NCBI RefSeq assembly: GCF_046297595.1
Contig: NZ_JBKBHT010000006.1
Coordinates: 200,726-264,725, forward strand
Direction of reading: 5' to 3'
DNA: 64,000 nt
Source: Ferrovibrio sp046297595
Lineage (GTDB): Bacteria; Pseudomonadota; Alphaproteobacteria; Ferrovibrionales; Ferrovibrionaceae
In this document: in pieces, positions 15,467-22,998 of the stretch
Layout of the letters: each line of letters opens with the position of its first letter
Numbering within the stretch: position 1 is the stretch's first letter
Program-made: the position numbers and the translations under genes
Notes under the pieces: generated by a model
What the model saw: the letters and a program-made list of their open reading frames with translations, nothing else
Told to the model about the DNA's origin: nothing
Database searches by the model: none

Positions 15467-16630
15467 CTAGTGACTGCGAGTAATGAACCTCGCGCGTTCA
15501 AGCAACTCATCGAACGTTACGATATCAATGCTGCGGTTCTCGCGCCGGAACAATTCGAAAGTGTCGCGCATTAGATTGGAATCTCTGGAGCTATCAGCTT
15601 TCGTGAATTGATCCCGCGAACCAATTACTAAGATACTTTTTGCATTTCTGGTGCGCGCCGCCAGAATCTCGGTGCCTGATTTATTATAGTGCTCGCCAGT
15701 TGAGGCAAATGATGACCACTCCGCCTTCTGCTCGATAATCTGGGAAATGGCGCTCACAAATTCCGGGCTAAATTCCCATGTTCCGGCGCGACCACCTCGG
15801 ATTGCCCTGAAAATTGGAGTGTCAGGCTTCTTGATTTCGACAAGCACAGTGTAGTCCGTGAAACTCATAAGAAAGTCGATCACAGGTTTGTTCTGGTTGT
15901 CAGTGCCGCCAGTCCCGACTGTCATCTCTCGGCCAAATTGTCGCATTACGCGATAATCGAGGCCATACCCGAAAACCCACTGCTCACGCTCAAAGAAGTC
16001 CTGCCATTGCGTCTCACTCCAATCTCCGAGGCGCATGTGCTTTTCATATTCCTCCAGGCCTTGCCTGCGCCCAAGAAGGATATTGATTTCTTCGTCAGTT
16101 AACGAAGGTTGGAGTTCATGCAGAAGGCGGTTCCTCTGTCCTTCTGACATGCCCTTGATCCGATCAATAATTGCGCGATCTGACGCATCAATAATTGTTT
16201 TCGGCCCCGCCTTCGTAGATATGTCTTCTATCTGGAAATTTTCTTCATTTGACAGGTCTATAAACTCAATCTGGGATAGGAAATCGAGAAGCCGGCGGAA
16301 TTCATCTGCCCTGAAAGTAAATTCGTCTTTTTCGATGGCCTCAATCCAATCTCCCGCGCGTGTCTTGAAGGTTTGAAGGCTCAGCCGCTTGATCTTCTTG
16401 TCATCTTGAGTGATGAGGGCAGTAACCTGCGTTTTGCGCGTATTGCCCGTCAGGCGAAGGCACATCGCGCCGTCAATTTCGCCAAAGTGAACTTGATCGC
16501 TCCCTTCAATCGCTATTCTAACATGGCGAACGCGTTCCGAGTTTCGCGCATTAAAGGTGAAGACCTTTGAAATATAAGTCTTGGCCTGTTTGCGAAGGTT
16601 AAAGTATTTGACTTCGTCTTCGTCATTCAT
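15467..16630 (-). CDS. sduA: Shedu anti-phage defence nuclease (SduA, DUF4263)
   Basis: A 387-aa single-gene defence protein. The C-terminal part is the DUF4263 nuclease domain of the PD-(D/E)xK type: VIDFLMSFTDYTVLVEIKKP provides Asp252, Glu265 and Lys267. Around it are the family's FFEREQWVFGYGLDYRV and TWEFSPEFVSAISQIIEQ segments. The first 190 residues form a variable N-terminal domain, probably the sensing part. Full length agrees with known SduA proteins. The start at 16630 has an AGGAA site upstream; a 13-residue longer form from 16669 is possible. GC is visibly lower than in the flanks, and the gene begins just beyond a truncated PIN toxin gene, so it looks horizontally acquired. Confidence 0.85.
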   Translation of the reverse strand: MNDEDEVKYFNLRKQAKTYISKVFTFNARNSERVRHVRIAIEGSDQVHFGEIDGAMCLRLTGNTRKTQVTALITQDDKKIKRLSLQTFKTRAGDWIEAIEKDEFTFRADEFRRLLDFLSQIEFIDLSNEENFQIEDISTKAGPKTIIDASDRAIIDRIKGMSEGQRNRLLHELQPSLTDEEINILLGRRQGLEEYEKHMRLGDWSETQWQDFFEREQWVFGYGLDYRVMRQFGREMTVGTGGTDNQNKPVIDFLMSFTDYTVLVEIKKPDTPIFRAIRGGRAGTWEFSPEFVSAISQIIEQKAEWSSFASTGEHYNKSGTEILAARTRNAKSILVIGSRDQFTKADSSRDSNLMRDTFELFRRENRSIDIVTFDELLERARFITRSH

Positions 16631-16675
16631 GCTTTGCGTTTCCTTGGAGTAATCGGGGACAGGCCACAATTCTTT

Positions 16676-16744
16676 TCATCTCCGGCTGCATTCGAAGCCG
16701 TTGAAGTGATCAATCAGAATCGCGGAATTGAGCGGGCCTTTCAC
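16676..16744 (-). pseudogene. Truncated VapC-type PIN toxin remnant (22 codons)
   Basis: A GTG start overlaps the antitoxin stop codon (GTGA), as in VapBC operons. The frame reads like the start of a PIN domain (NSAILIDHFNGFE, with the first catalytic Asp in ILID), then hits TGA after 22 codons, 45 bp before the Shedu start codon. Full PIN toxins are about 125-140 aa, so this copy cannot be an active RNase. Confidence 0.65.
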
Positions 16745-16980
16745 CGCTCCCACTCGTCCCGCAATTTGTCCTGCCACACGAGACCATCTCCGCCTTCCCA
16801 CAGGCCTTTGGTCTTTTGCACCAAATCGGCCAGATCGTTTTTGCCGCGCCGCTCGTCCTCGGCGCGATAGCGCGCCACGGCTTCGCGCACCAAAGCCGTC
16901 ATCGGCCGGCCGGTCTCCCGCGCCTTGCGGTCGAGCCAGGCCCTGTCTTCCGGGTCTAGGGTGATGACGGTGCGGACCAT
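16741..16980 (-). CDS. Ribbon-helix-helix (CopG/VapB-like) antitoxin
   Basis: A 79-aa protein whose first 45 residues form an RHH DNA-binding domain: strand RTVITLDPED, then helices WLDRKARETG and PMTALVREAVARYRAED. The remainder (DLADLVQKTKGLWEGGDGLVWQDKLRDEWER) is the toxin-binding tail, Trp-rich at the end as in VapB proteins. The downstream PIN toxin is truncated, leaving an orphan antitoxin that may still repress its promoter. The start at 16980 was taken because upstream in-frame sequence does not look coding. Confidence 0.75.
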   Translation of the reverse strand: MVRTVITLDPEDRAWLDRKARETGRPMTALVREAVARYRAEDERRGKNDLADLVQKTKGLWEGGDGLVWQDKLRDEWER

Positions 16981-17175
16981 GGCGGAAGCCGGAGCATTTG
17001 TTGGATGCCCGGAATGATACCGCCCGGGCAAGCCGGGACAAACTGAAAGCGGACGTCCACTCCCACCCCGATCCGCCCGGCAAATCCTGCCGGCCCACAC
17101 GCGCCACCAATACCGGTTTTCCGCCATTTTCTGCTGGCATACGGCTTGCTTTGTCATGGTGTGAGGACAAACACC

Positions 17176-17886
17176 ATGATGCCCGCAAACGATTTCCCGA
17201 TTTCTTCCTGGCCCGCCGATGCGGGCGACGCCCAGGCTGCGTCCCACCATGCCGGCCCCGGTTTCGCCAGCCTGGTGCTGCGGCTGCGGCTGGCGTTGCG
17301 GCGCGACCCCGATCCGCGCAAGCGCGAACTGGTGGAGCAGATCCTGACGGCGGCGGCCGAGAGCGAGCAGCGGCTGGTGGAGCAGCAGGCGCGCATCGAC
17401 GAATTGCAGGCGATGTCGTCCACCGACGAACTCACCGGCCTGCCCAACCGGCGCGCTTTTGAATCCTTCATGACGGCCGAGCTGGCCCGTGCGCGGCGCG
17501 AGCAGCGCGGCGGCTGCCTCGCCTTCCTCGACCTCGACCGCTTCAAGGCGATCAACGACCGCCACGGCCATGCCGCCGGCGATGCCGTGCTGCGGCAGAT
17601 CGCCCTGCGCCTGCGGCCCGCCGCGCGCGCCACCGACTGCCTCGCCCGCCTGCATGGCGACGAATTCGTGCTGGCCATGCCCGGTGCCAGCCTGGCCCAG
17701 GCCGAGAGCCGCCTGGCCGACCTGACCGCGCAGATCGAACGCCAGCCCCTGCGCCACGGCGATGCCCTGATCCCGACCGGCCTGAGCTATGGCTTCGCCG
17801 CTTACGATGGCGATACCGACCTCAAGACCCTGCTGCGCGACAGCGACCGGGCCATGTATGCCCGGAAGCAGGCGCGGCGTTCCTGA
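17176..17886 (+). CDS. GGDEF-domain protein with degenerate HGDEF active site
   Basis: A 236-aa cytoplasmic protein with a helical N-terminal half (a likely coiled coil over residues 55-85, RELVEQILTAAAESEQRLVEQQARIDEL) and a GGDEF domain opening with the usual DELTGLPNRRAFE. The signature is LARLHGDEFVLAMPG: the first Gly is replaced by His. The I-site RATD is kept five residues upstream. HGDEF variants exist, and loss of the first Gly often reduces or abolishes cyclase activity, so it may be a c-di-GMP-binding effector or a weak cyclase. GAGGAC precedes the ATG. Confidence 0.85.
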   Translation: MMPANDFPISSWPADAGDAQAASHHAGPGFASLVLRLRLALRRDPDPRKRELVEQILTAAAESEQRLVEQQARIDELQAMSSTDELTGLPNRRAFESFMTAELARARREQRGGCLAFLDLDRFKAINDRHGHAAGDAVLRQIALRLRPAARATDCLARLHGDEFVLAMPGASLAQAESRLADLTAQIERQPLRHGDALIPTGLSYGFAAYDGDTDLKTLLRDSDRAMYARKQARRS

Positions 17887-18000
17887 ACCGGTCGCTCCCG
17901 AACCCGGCCAGCTCCAATCACCTTATCGGCATAACCCGATACCCTGCCGGTGCCCATGTCTTCTGGGTGCGTTGCCATGGCGCCGGCTTCCGGGCTAGAA

Positions 18001-18023
18001 CCGGTCATCCCCCAGATGACCGG
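18001..18023. promoter_or_regulatory. Perfect 8-bp inverted repeat before the RidA pair
   Basis: CCGGTCAT (18001-18008) and ATGACCGG (18016-18023) flank a 7-base spacer, ending 11 bases before the first RidA start. It could be an operator or a 5'-UTR hairpin close to the ribosome-binding site. Confidence 0.5.
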
Positions 18024-18034
18024 AAAGGCCCACC

Positions 18035-18496
18035 ATGAGCCACGACGCCCGCCTCGCCGCCCTCAAGATCGAACTGCCCAATCCCGCCGCGCCGGCTGCC
18101 AATTACGTGCCGACCGTGATCGCCGGCAATCTGCTGTTCGTGGCCGGCCAGATCACCATCTTCAATGGCGAAGTGCGCTATCTGGGCAAGCTGGGCGCCG
18201 ACATGGATTTGGAGACCGGCAAGCAGGCCGCGCGGCTCTGCGGCCTCAACATCATCGCGCAGGCCCGTGCGGCTTTGGGCGGCAGCCTGGATCGCGTGAA
18301 GCGCGTGGCCAAGCTGGGCGGCTTCGTGAACTGCACGGCCGATTTCATCGACCATCCCCAGGTGGTGAACGGCGCCTCCGACCTAATGGTCGAGGTGTTC
18401 GGCGATGCCGGCAAGCATGCCCGCTTTGCCGTCGGCGCCGTGTCGCTGCCGCGCGGCGTGTCGGTGGAAGTGGACGCCATCTTCGAGATCGCCTGA
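18035..18496 (+). CDS. RidA/YjgF family protein, first copy
   Basis: A 153-aa trimeric enamine/imine deaminase-type protein. Family features include NYVPTVIAGNLLFVAGQI, the ARLCGLNIIAQARAALGGSLDRVKRVAKLGGFVN core and ARFAVGAVSLPRGVSVEVDAIFEIA at the end, with Glu in the C-terminal strand. In place of the catalytic Arg of canonical RidA (RxxV at the Arg105 position) the sequence reads AVGAVSLPRG, so this belongs to one of the less-characterised Rid subfamilies that lack archetypal deaminase residues. A second RidA paralogue begins 4 bases after its stop. Confidence 0.85.
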   Translation: MSHDARLAALKIELPNPAAPAANYVPTVIAGNLLFVAGQITIFNGEVRYLGKLGADMDLETGKQAARLCGLNIIAQARAALGGSLDRVKRVAKLGGFVNCTADFIDHPQVVNGASDLMVEVFGDAGKHARFAVGAVSLPRGVSVEVDAIFEIA

Positions 18497-18500
18497 CCGT

Positions 18501-18965
18501 ATGAGCAAGGTTGCGGCCCGATTGAAGGCGATGGGGCTGGAACTGCCGCCGCAGCACCCGCCCACCGGCAATTATGTCGGCTTCGTCACGAGCGGTAACC
18601 TCGTGCATGTGGCCGGCGTGGGCCCCACCTGGGGCAGCGCGGTGCGCTACAGCGGCAAGGTTGGCGGCAGCCTCAGTTTCGAGGACGGCTACGCTGCTGC
18701 GCGGCTGACCGCGCTGAACCTGTTGGCCCATATGCAGGCGGCCTGCGGCGGCGACCTGGATCGCATCGCCCGCTGCGTCAAAGTCTTTGCGCTGGTCAAT
18801 GCCGGCCCGGATTATACCGATGCCCATAAGGTGGCCGATGGCGCCACCGACCTGATCGCTGCAGTCTTCGGCCCAGAGAACCTGCCGGCCCGTGCCGTCA
18901 CCACCACCCTTGCCCTGCCCTTCGACATCGCCTTCGAGGCCGATGCCGTGTTCCTGCTGCATTGA
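18501..18965 (+). CDS. RidA/YjgF family protein, second copy
   Basis: A 154-aa paralogue of the preceding gene, aligned end to end (NYVGFVTSGNLVHVAGVGPTWG, ARLTALNLLAHMQAACGGDLDRIARCVKVFALVN, ARAVTTTLALPFDIAFEADAVFLL). The final strand carries LALPFDIAFE where the first copy has LPRGVSVEVD, so the Arg present in the first copy is missing here. The start at 18501 lies 4 bases after the first gene's stop. Heteromeric trimers of the two products are possible. Downstream, a GDPD gene follows after 11 bases. Confidence 0.85.
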   Translation: MSKVAARLKAMGLELPPQHPPTGNYVGFVTSGNLVHVAGVGPTWGSAVRYSGKVGGSLSFEDGYAAARLTALNLLAHMQAACGGDLDRIARCVKVFALVNAGPDYTDAHKVADGATDLIAAVFGPENLPARAVTTTLALPFDIAFEADAVFLLH

Positions 18966-18976
18966 GATTGAAGACC

Positions 18977-19732
18977 ATGAGCAAACGCGACCTGCCGAAA
19001 TGGCTGACCAGGACGCCGGTGGCCCATCGCGGCCTGCATGACATTGCCAAGGGCGTGCCGGAGAATTCACGGCTGGCTTTCCAGAAGGCGATCGATGCCG
19101 GCTTTGCAATCGAGACCGATGTGCGCATCACCGGCGATGGCCAGGTGGCGGTGTTCCACGACCCGGACCTGACCCGGCTGTGTGGGCGCGAGGGCATCGT
19201 GAAGCGCATGCCGCTGGCCGAATTGAAACCACTGACGCTGCTGGGCACGCAGGAAACCGTGCCGAGCTTCCGCGACCTGCTCGACCAGGTGAAGGGCCAG
19301 GTGCCGCTGGTGGTGGAACTGAAGAAGGACAAGGGCGAATTGCCGGGCCAGTTGGAGGAAAGCGTGGCCCGCATGCTGCAGCATTATCCCGGCCCCTTCG
19401 TGGTGCAGTCGTTCAATCCGCGCACCGTGAAATGGTTCCAGAAGCATGCGCCGCAGATCGTGCGCGGCCAGATCGCCACCAACATGGCCGACATGACCAA
19501 GGGCCTTGGCTGGTTCACCCGGTGGCAGCTGAAGCGCGCCCTGATGAACGGCTATGGCGAGCCGGATTTCCTGGCCTATGACGTGCGCGACCTGCCGTCG
19601 GAGATCACGGCGGCGGCGCGGCGGCGCGGTTTGCCGATTTTAAGCTGGACCGTGCGCACGCCGACCGAACGCGCCCGCGCGGCAGCCCATGCCGACAACG
19701 TGATCTTCGAGGATCTGTCTACGGCGGCATGA
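18977..19732 (+). CDS. Cytoplasmic glycerophosphodiester phosphodiesterase (UgpQ-like)
   Basis: A 251-aa GDPD enzyme without a signal peptide, the second GDPD in the window. Catalytic motifs: PVAHRGLHDIAKGVPENS (residues 13-30), AIETDVRITGDGQVAVFHDPDLTRLCG, and VPLVVELKKDKG. The short length and cytoplasmic location match UgpQ. It sits in a run of tightly packed plus-strand genes (RidA pair, GDPD, FemAB-like protein) with an ATGA overlap to the next gene. It is only distantly similar to the exported GDPD at 1413-2387. Confidence 0.88.
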   Translation: MSKRDLPKWLTRTPVAHRGLHDIAKGVPENSRLAFQKAIDAGFAIETDVRITGDGQVAVFHDPDLTRLCGREGIVKRMPLAELKPLTLLGTQETVPSFRDLLDQVKGQVPLVVELKKDKGELPGQLEESVARMLQHYPGPFVVQSFNPRTVKWFQKHAPQIVRGQIATNMADMTKGLGWFTRWQLKRALMNGYGEPDFLAYDVRDLPSEITAAARRRGLPILSWTVRTPTERARAAAHADNVIFEDLSTAA

Positions 19733-20916
19733 CTGGCAGCGTGGGTTCCAGCAAACGGATAGACCTGCGCAGCCTGAAGCGCGTCGCCGACCTGGCCGCG
19801 TCGGACTGGGATCGCTGCGCGGGGCAGGACAATCCCTTTATCAGTCATGCCTTCCTCGACGCGCTGGAGCAATCGGGCTGCGTGACGCCACGCACCGGCT
19901 GGCAGCCTTTGCATCTGGTGGCCGAGATCGGCGGCGCGGTGGCCGGCATCCTGCCGCTGTATGTGAAGGGCCACAGCCAGGGCGAATACATCTTCGACCA
20001 TGGCTGGGCCGAGGCCTATGCCCGCGCCGGCGGCCAGTATTACCCCAAACTGCTATCGGCCGTGCCCTTCACGCCGGTGACCGGGCCGCGTTTCCTGGTG
20101 GCGCCGGGGCAGGATTTCGGCGCCGTCGCATCGGCGCTGCTGCACGGCGCGCAGGGCATCGCGAACCAGCACGGACTCTCGTCGCTGCATGTGAATTTCC
20201 TGCCCGAGGAGCAGGCGGACTGGGCCGGGCAACAACCCGACCTGCTGCTGCGGCTGGGCGAGCAGTTTCACTGGCTCAACGAGGGCTATGCCGATTTCGA
20301 GGCCTTCCTCGCCGCCCTCGCCTCGCGCAAGCGCAAGGCGATCCGCAAGGAACGGCGCGATGCCGTGGCGGCAGGCATCGAGATCGTCACGCTGCAGGGC
20401 GGCGACCTGAAGCCCGAACACTGGGATGCCTTCTTCGAGTTCTACATGGATACCGGCAGCCGCAAATGGGGCCGACCCTATCTGAACCGCGACTTCTTTT
20501 CCCGCCTGCACGACAGCATGGCCGAACGGGTGGTGCTGGTGATGGCGCGCCGCGCCGGCCGCTGGATCGCCGGGGCCTGGAACATGCTGGGTTCGGATGC
20601 GCTCTACGGCCGCAACTGGGGCTGCAGCGAATACCATCCGGGGCTGCATTTCGAATGCTGCTACTACCAGGCCATCGACTATGCCATCCGCCATGGCCTG
20701 GTCCGCGTGGAGGCCGGCGCCCAGGGCGAGCACAAGCTGGCGCGCGGCTACCTGCCGGTGCCGATCCATTCCGCCCACTGGATGGCCGATCCGGGTTTCC
20801 AGCAGGCCGTTGCGCGCTATCTGGAGGAGGAGCGCGCCTACATGGCCGGCATGATCGAGGCGCTGGACCAGCATTCACCTTTTCGTCAGGTGCAGGCCGA
20901 GCCCGAAACGGAATAG
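19729..20916 (+). CDS. FemAB/GNAT-like protein (DUF482, PF04339)
   Basis: A 395-aa protein of the DUF482 group, related to the FemAB and GNAT acyltransferases and sometimes named peptidoglycan biosynthesis/recognition protein. Diagnostic stretches are NPFISHAFLDALEQSG near the start, SSLHVNFLPEEQ, FLAALASRKRKAIRKERRDA and the C-terminal LYGRNWGCSEYHPGLHFECCYYQAIDYAI with GAQGEHKLARGY. No signal peptide, so it is cytoplasmic. The biochemical activity of this family is not established; transfer of an acyl or aminoacyl group is inferred from the fold. It overlaps the GDPD gene by 4 bp. Confidence 0.82.
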   Translation: MTGSVGSSKRIDLRSLKRVADLAASDWDRCAGQDNPFISHAFLDALEQSGCVTPRTGWQPLHLVAEIGGAVAGILPLYVKGHSQGEYIFDHGWAEAYARAGGQYYPKLLSAVPFTPVTGPRFLVAPGQDFGAVASALLHGAQGIANQHGLSSLHVNFLPEEQADWAGQQPDLLLRLGEQFHWLNEGYADFEAFLAALASRKRKAIRKERRDAVAAGIEIVTLQGGDLKPEHWDAFFEFYMDTGSRKWGRPYLNRDFFSRLHDSMAERVVLVMARRAGRWIAGAWNMLGSDALYGRNWGCSEYHPGLHFECCYYQAIDYAIRHGLVRVEAGAQGEHKLARGYLPVPIHSAHWMADPGFQQAVARYLEEERAYMAGMIEALDQHSPFRQVQAEPETE

Positions 20917-20968
20917 TCTGTCTTGGCCCAGCCGGCTAAGATCGGCGGAAAAGAACGGGAGGACTCGG

Positions 20969-21397
20969 ATGGCTGCCATGCCGCAGGATGCCGGCTGCAT
21001 CTTCTGCAAGATCGTGAAGGGCGAAGCGCCCAGCTTCAAGCTCTATGAAGACGATCTCACTTTCGCGATCATGGACATCAACCCCTTCATGCCCGGCCAT
21101 GCCCTGGTGCTGAGCAAGGGCCATTTCGCCAACCTGCACGAGGCCAGCGACGAGAGCGTCGCCGCCGTGGCGCGCACGGCGAAGAAGATCGCCGCCGCCG
21201 TCAACGAGGCCGTGAAGCCCGATGGCATCAACATCGTGCAGGCCAATGGCCAGGGCGCAGCGCAGTCGGTGCTGCATTACCATGTGCATGTGCTGCCGCG
21301 CCGCTTCGGCGACAATGGCAGCCTGAACTGGAACCTGACGCCCGGCGATCACGAGGGCATCGCAAAACTGGCCGCCGATATCCGGGCCTGCCTGTGA
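20969..21397 (+). CDS. HIT-family nucleotide hydrolase
   Basis: A 142-aa histidine-triad protein of the Hint type, hydrolysing purine nucleoside phosphoramidates. The catalytic triad motif is HYHVHVLPR near residue 107, and an N-terminal CIFCKIVKGE supplies the CxxC that binds zinc in many bacterial HIT proteins. The INPFMPGHALVLSK segment is also typical. A GGGAGGACTC ribosome-binding site precedes the ATG. The stop overlaps the start of the next gene (GTGATC). Confidence 0.92.
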   Translation: MAAMPQDAGCIFCKIVKGEAPSFKLYEDDLTFAIMDINPFMPGHALVLSKGHFANLHEASDESVAAVARTAKKIAAAVNEAVKPDGINIVQANGQGAAQSVLHYHVHVLPRRFGDNGSLNWNLTPGDHEGIAKLAADIRACL

Positions 21398-22063
21398 TCC
21401 GTTTCGCGGGTATTGCATTGGGGCTGCTGTGCCTCGCCCTGCCCGCCGCGGCGCAGGACCTGACGGCATCCTGCCGCGAGGAAGCCCAGCGCGGCCTGAC
21501 CAGGGCCTGCGAGGCCGCCATCGCCAGGCAGCCGCGCGATCCGGCCCTGTTTTCGCTGCTGGGCGAGGCGCATTTCGCCAGCGGTTTTTACGGCGAGGGC
21601 CTGAAGGCCTTCCGGCACGCCATCGCGCTGTCGGATGGCAAGTCCGAATATCGCTACCGCTATGCCGGCTATGCCGCGCTGATCAACGACTATCCGCAGG
21701 CCCGCCGAACTGGAACTGCTGGTGAAGGACGAGCCGAACCATGTGAAGGCCTGGTCCCTGCTGGCCGACTGCTACCGCTACATGAAGGACAAGCCGCAGG
21801 CCGTGCGGGCCGGCCGGCGCGCCGCCGAACTGGGCGATCCGGCCGAGGCCTATGCGCTGGGCGTGCGCTACGGCAGCGGCGACGGCGTGCCGGCCGATCT
21901 GCGCGAGGAACTGCGCTGGCTGGAACGCGCGGCGCAAAGCGGCTACGTCGCCGCCATGCAGGAACTGGCCCGGCTTTATGCCGAAGGCCAGCCCGGCCTG
22001 CCGCCCGACGCGACGAAACAGCGCCAGTGGGAAGACGCCGCGCGCAAGGCCATGAAGAACTAG
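21394..22063 (+). pseudogene. Exported TPR/Sel1-like repeat protein with a single-base frameshift
   Basis: The first frame (from the GTG at 21394) encodes a signal peptide ending AAAQ, then SCREEAQRGLTRACEAAIAR and a TPR-like repeat up to INDYPQA. At about 21700-21703 the sequence reads ggcccgcc, and coding continues one base later as AELELLVKDEPNHVKAWSLLADCYRY followed by Sel1-like repeats (GDPAEAYALGVRYGSGDGVPADL, GYVAAMQELARLYAEGQPG). Removing one C there restores a 222-aa protein. Either a recent frameshift mutation or a base-calling error is possible; codon usage on both sides is normal, which favours something recent. Confidence 0.75.
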
Positions 22064-22998
22064 CGCAGCTTGGGATTCAGCGCGTCGCGCAGCCAGTCGC
22101 CCAGCACGTTCACCGCCAGCACCAGCAGCACCAGCGTCAGCGCCGGGAAGAAGGTGATCCACCATTCGCCGCTGAACAGGAAGCTCTGGCCGACACGGAT
22201 CAGCGTGCCCAGCGAGGGCTGGGTCGGCGGCACGCCGACGCCGAGGAAGCTGAGCGTCGCCTCCGACAGCACCGCCAGCGCCAGGCCCACGGTGGCCAGC
22301 ACCAGCACCGGACCCAGCGTGTTGGGCAGCACATGGCGCAGCACGATCACCCAGGAGGGCTGGCCGATCACGCGCGCAGCGGCGACATAATCCTTGTTGC
22401 GCTCGACCATGGCGGCCGACCGCGCCACGCGGGCGAATTGCGGCCAGTCGGCCACGCCGATGGCGAAGATCAGCACGAAGATGGCAATCTCGTTATGCAG
22501 CTCGCGCGGCAGCGCCGTGCGGGCAACGCCGTCGATCATCAGGGCGATCAGGATGCTGGGGATGGTGAGCTGCACATCGGCCGCGCGCATCACCACCATG
22601 TCGAGCCAGCCGCCGCGATAGCCGCACAGCACGCCCAGCAGGGTGCCGAACACGGCCGCGAAAGAAATCGCGGCAAAACCCACCAGCAGCGAGATGCGGC
22701 TGCCATAGAGGATGGTGGAAAACAGGTCGCGGCCCTGGTCGTCGGTGCCGAGCAGATAGGTTCGCATGCCCTGTTCCGTCCAGGCCGGTGGAGTGAAGGC
22801 ATCCATCAGCTTCACGGCGCCGGGATCGAACGGGTTGAACGGCGAGACCAGCGGCGCGAATACGGCGGCCAGGATGATGGTCAGCGCCACCACGGCGGAA
22901 ACCACGACCGCGGGCGAGCGGCGGAAGCTGTAGGCCAGGTCGCTGTCGTACCAGCGGCGCAGGGTCGCCATGGGGCTGCCTGTCGCGGCGCTGCTCAT
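22060..22998 (-). CDS. Peptide-type ABC transporter permease (DppC/OppC family)
   Basis: A 312-aa inner-membrane permease. It has an N-terminal helix (AVVVSAVVALTIILAAVFAPLVSPF), the family's LLGTDDQGRDLFSTILYGSRISLLVG, and the EAA motif region DYVAAARVIGQPSWVIVLRHVLPNT, which contacts the ATPase. The start at 22998 overlaps the stop of the DppB-type gene (ATGA); the much longer open frame upstream is not coding. No ATP-binding subunit gene follows; the next gene is convergent. Substrate is probably peptides or a related compound. Confidence 0.9.
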   Translation of the reverse strand: MSSAATGSPMATLRRWYDSDLAYSFRRSPAVVVSAVVALTIILAAVFAPLVSPFNPFDPGAVKLMDAFTPPAWTEQGMRTYLLGTDDQGRDLFSTILYGSRISLLVGFAAISFAAVFGTLLGVLCGYRGGWLDMVVMRAADVQLTIPSILIALMIDGVARTALPRELHNEIAIFVLIFAIGVADWPQFARVARSAAMVERNKDYVAAARVIGQPSWVIVLRHVLPNTLGPVLVLATVGLALAVLSEATLSFLGVGVPPTQPSLGTLIRVGQSFLFSGEWWITFFPALTLVLLVLAVNVLGDWLRDALNPKLR

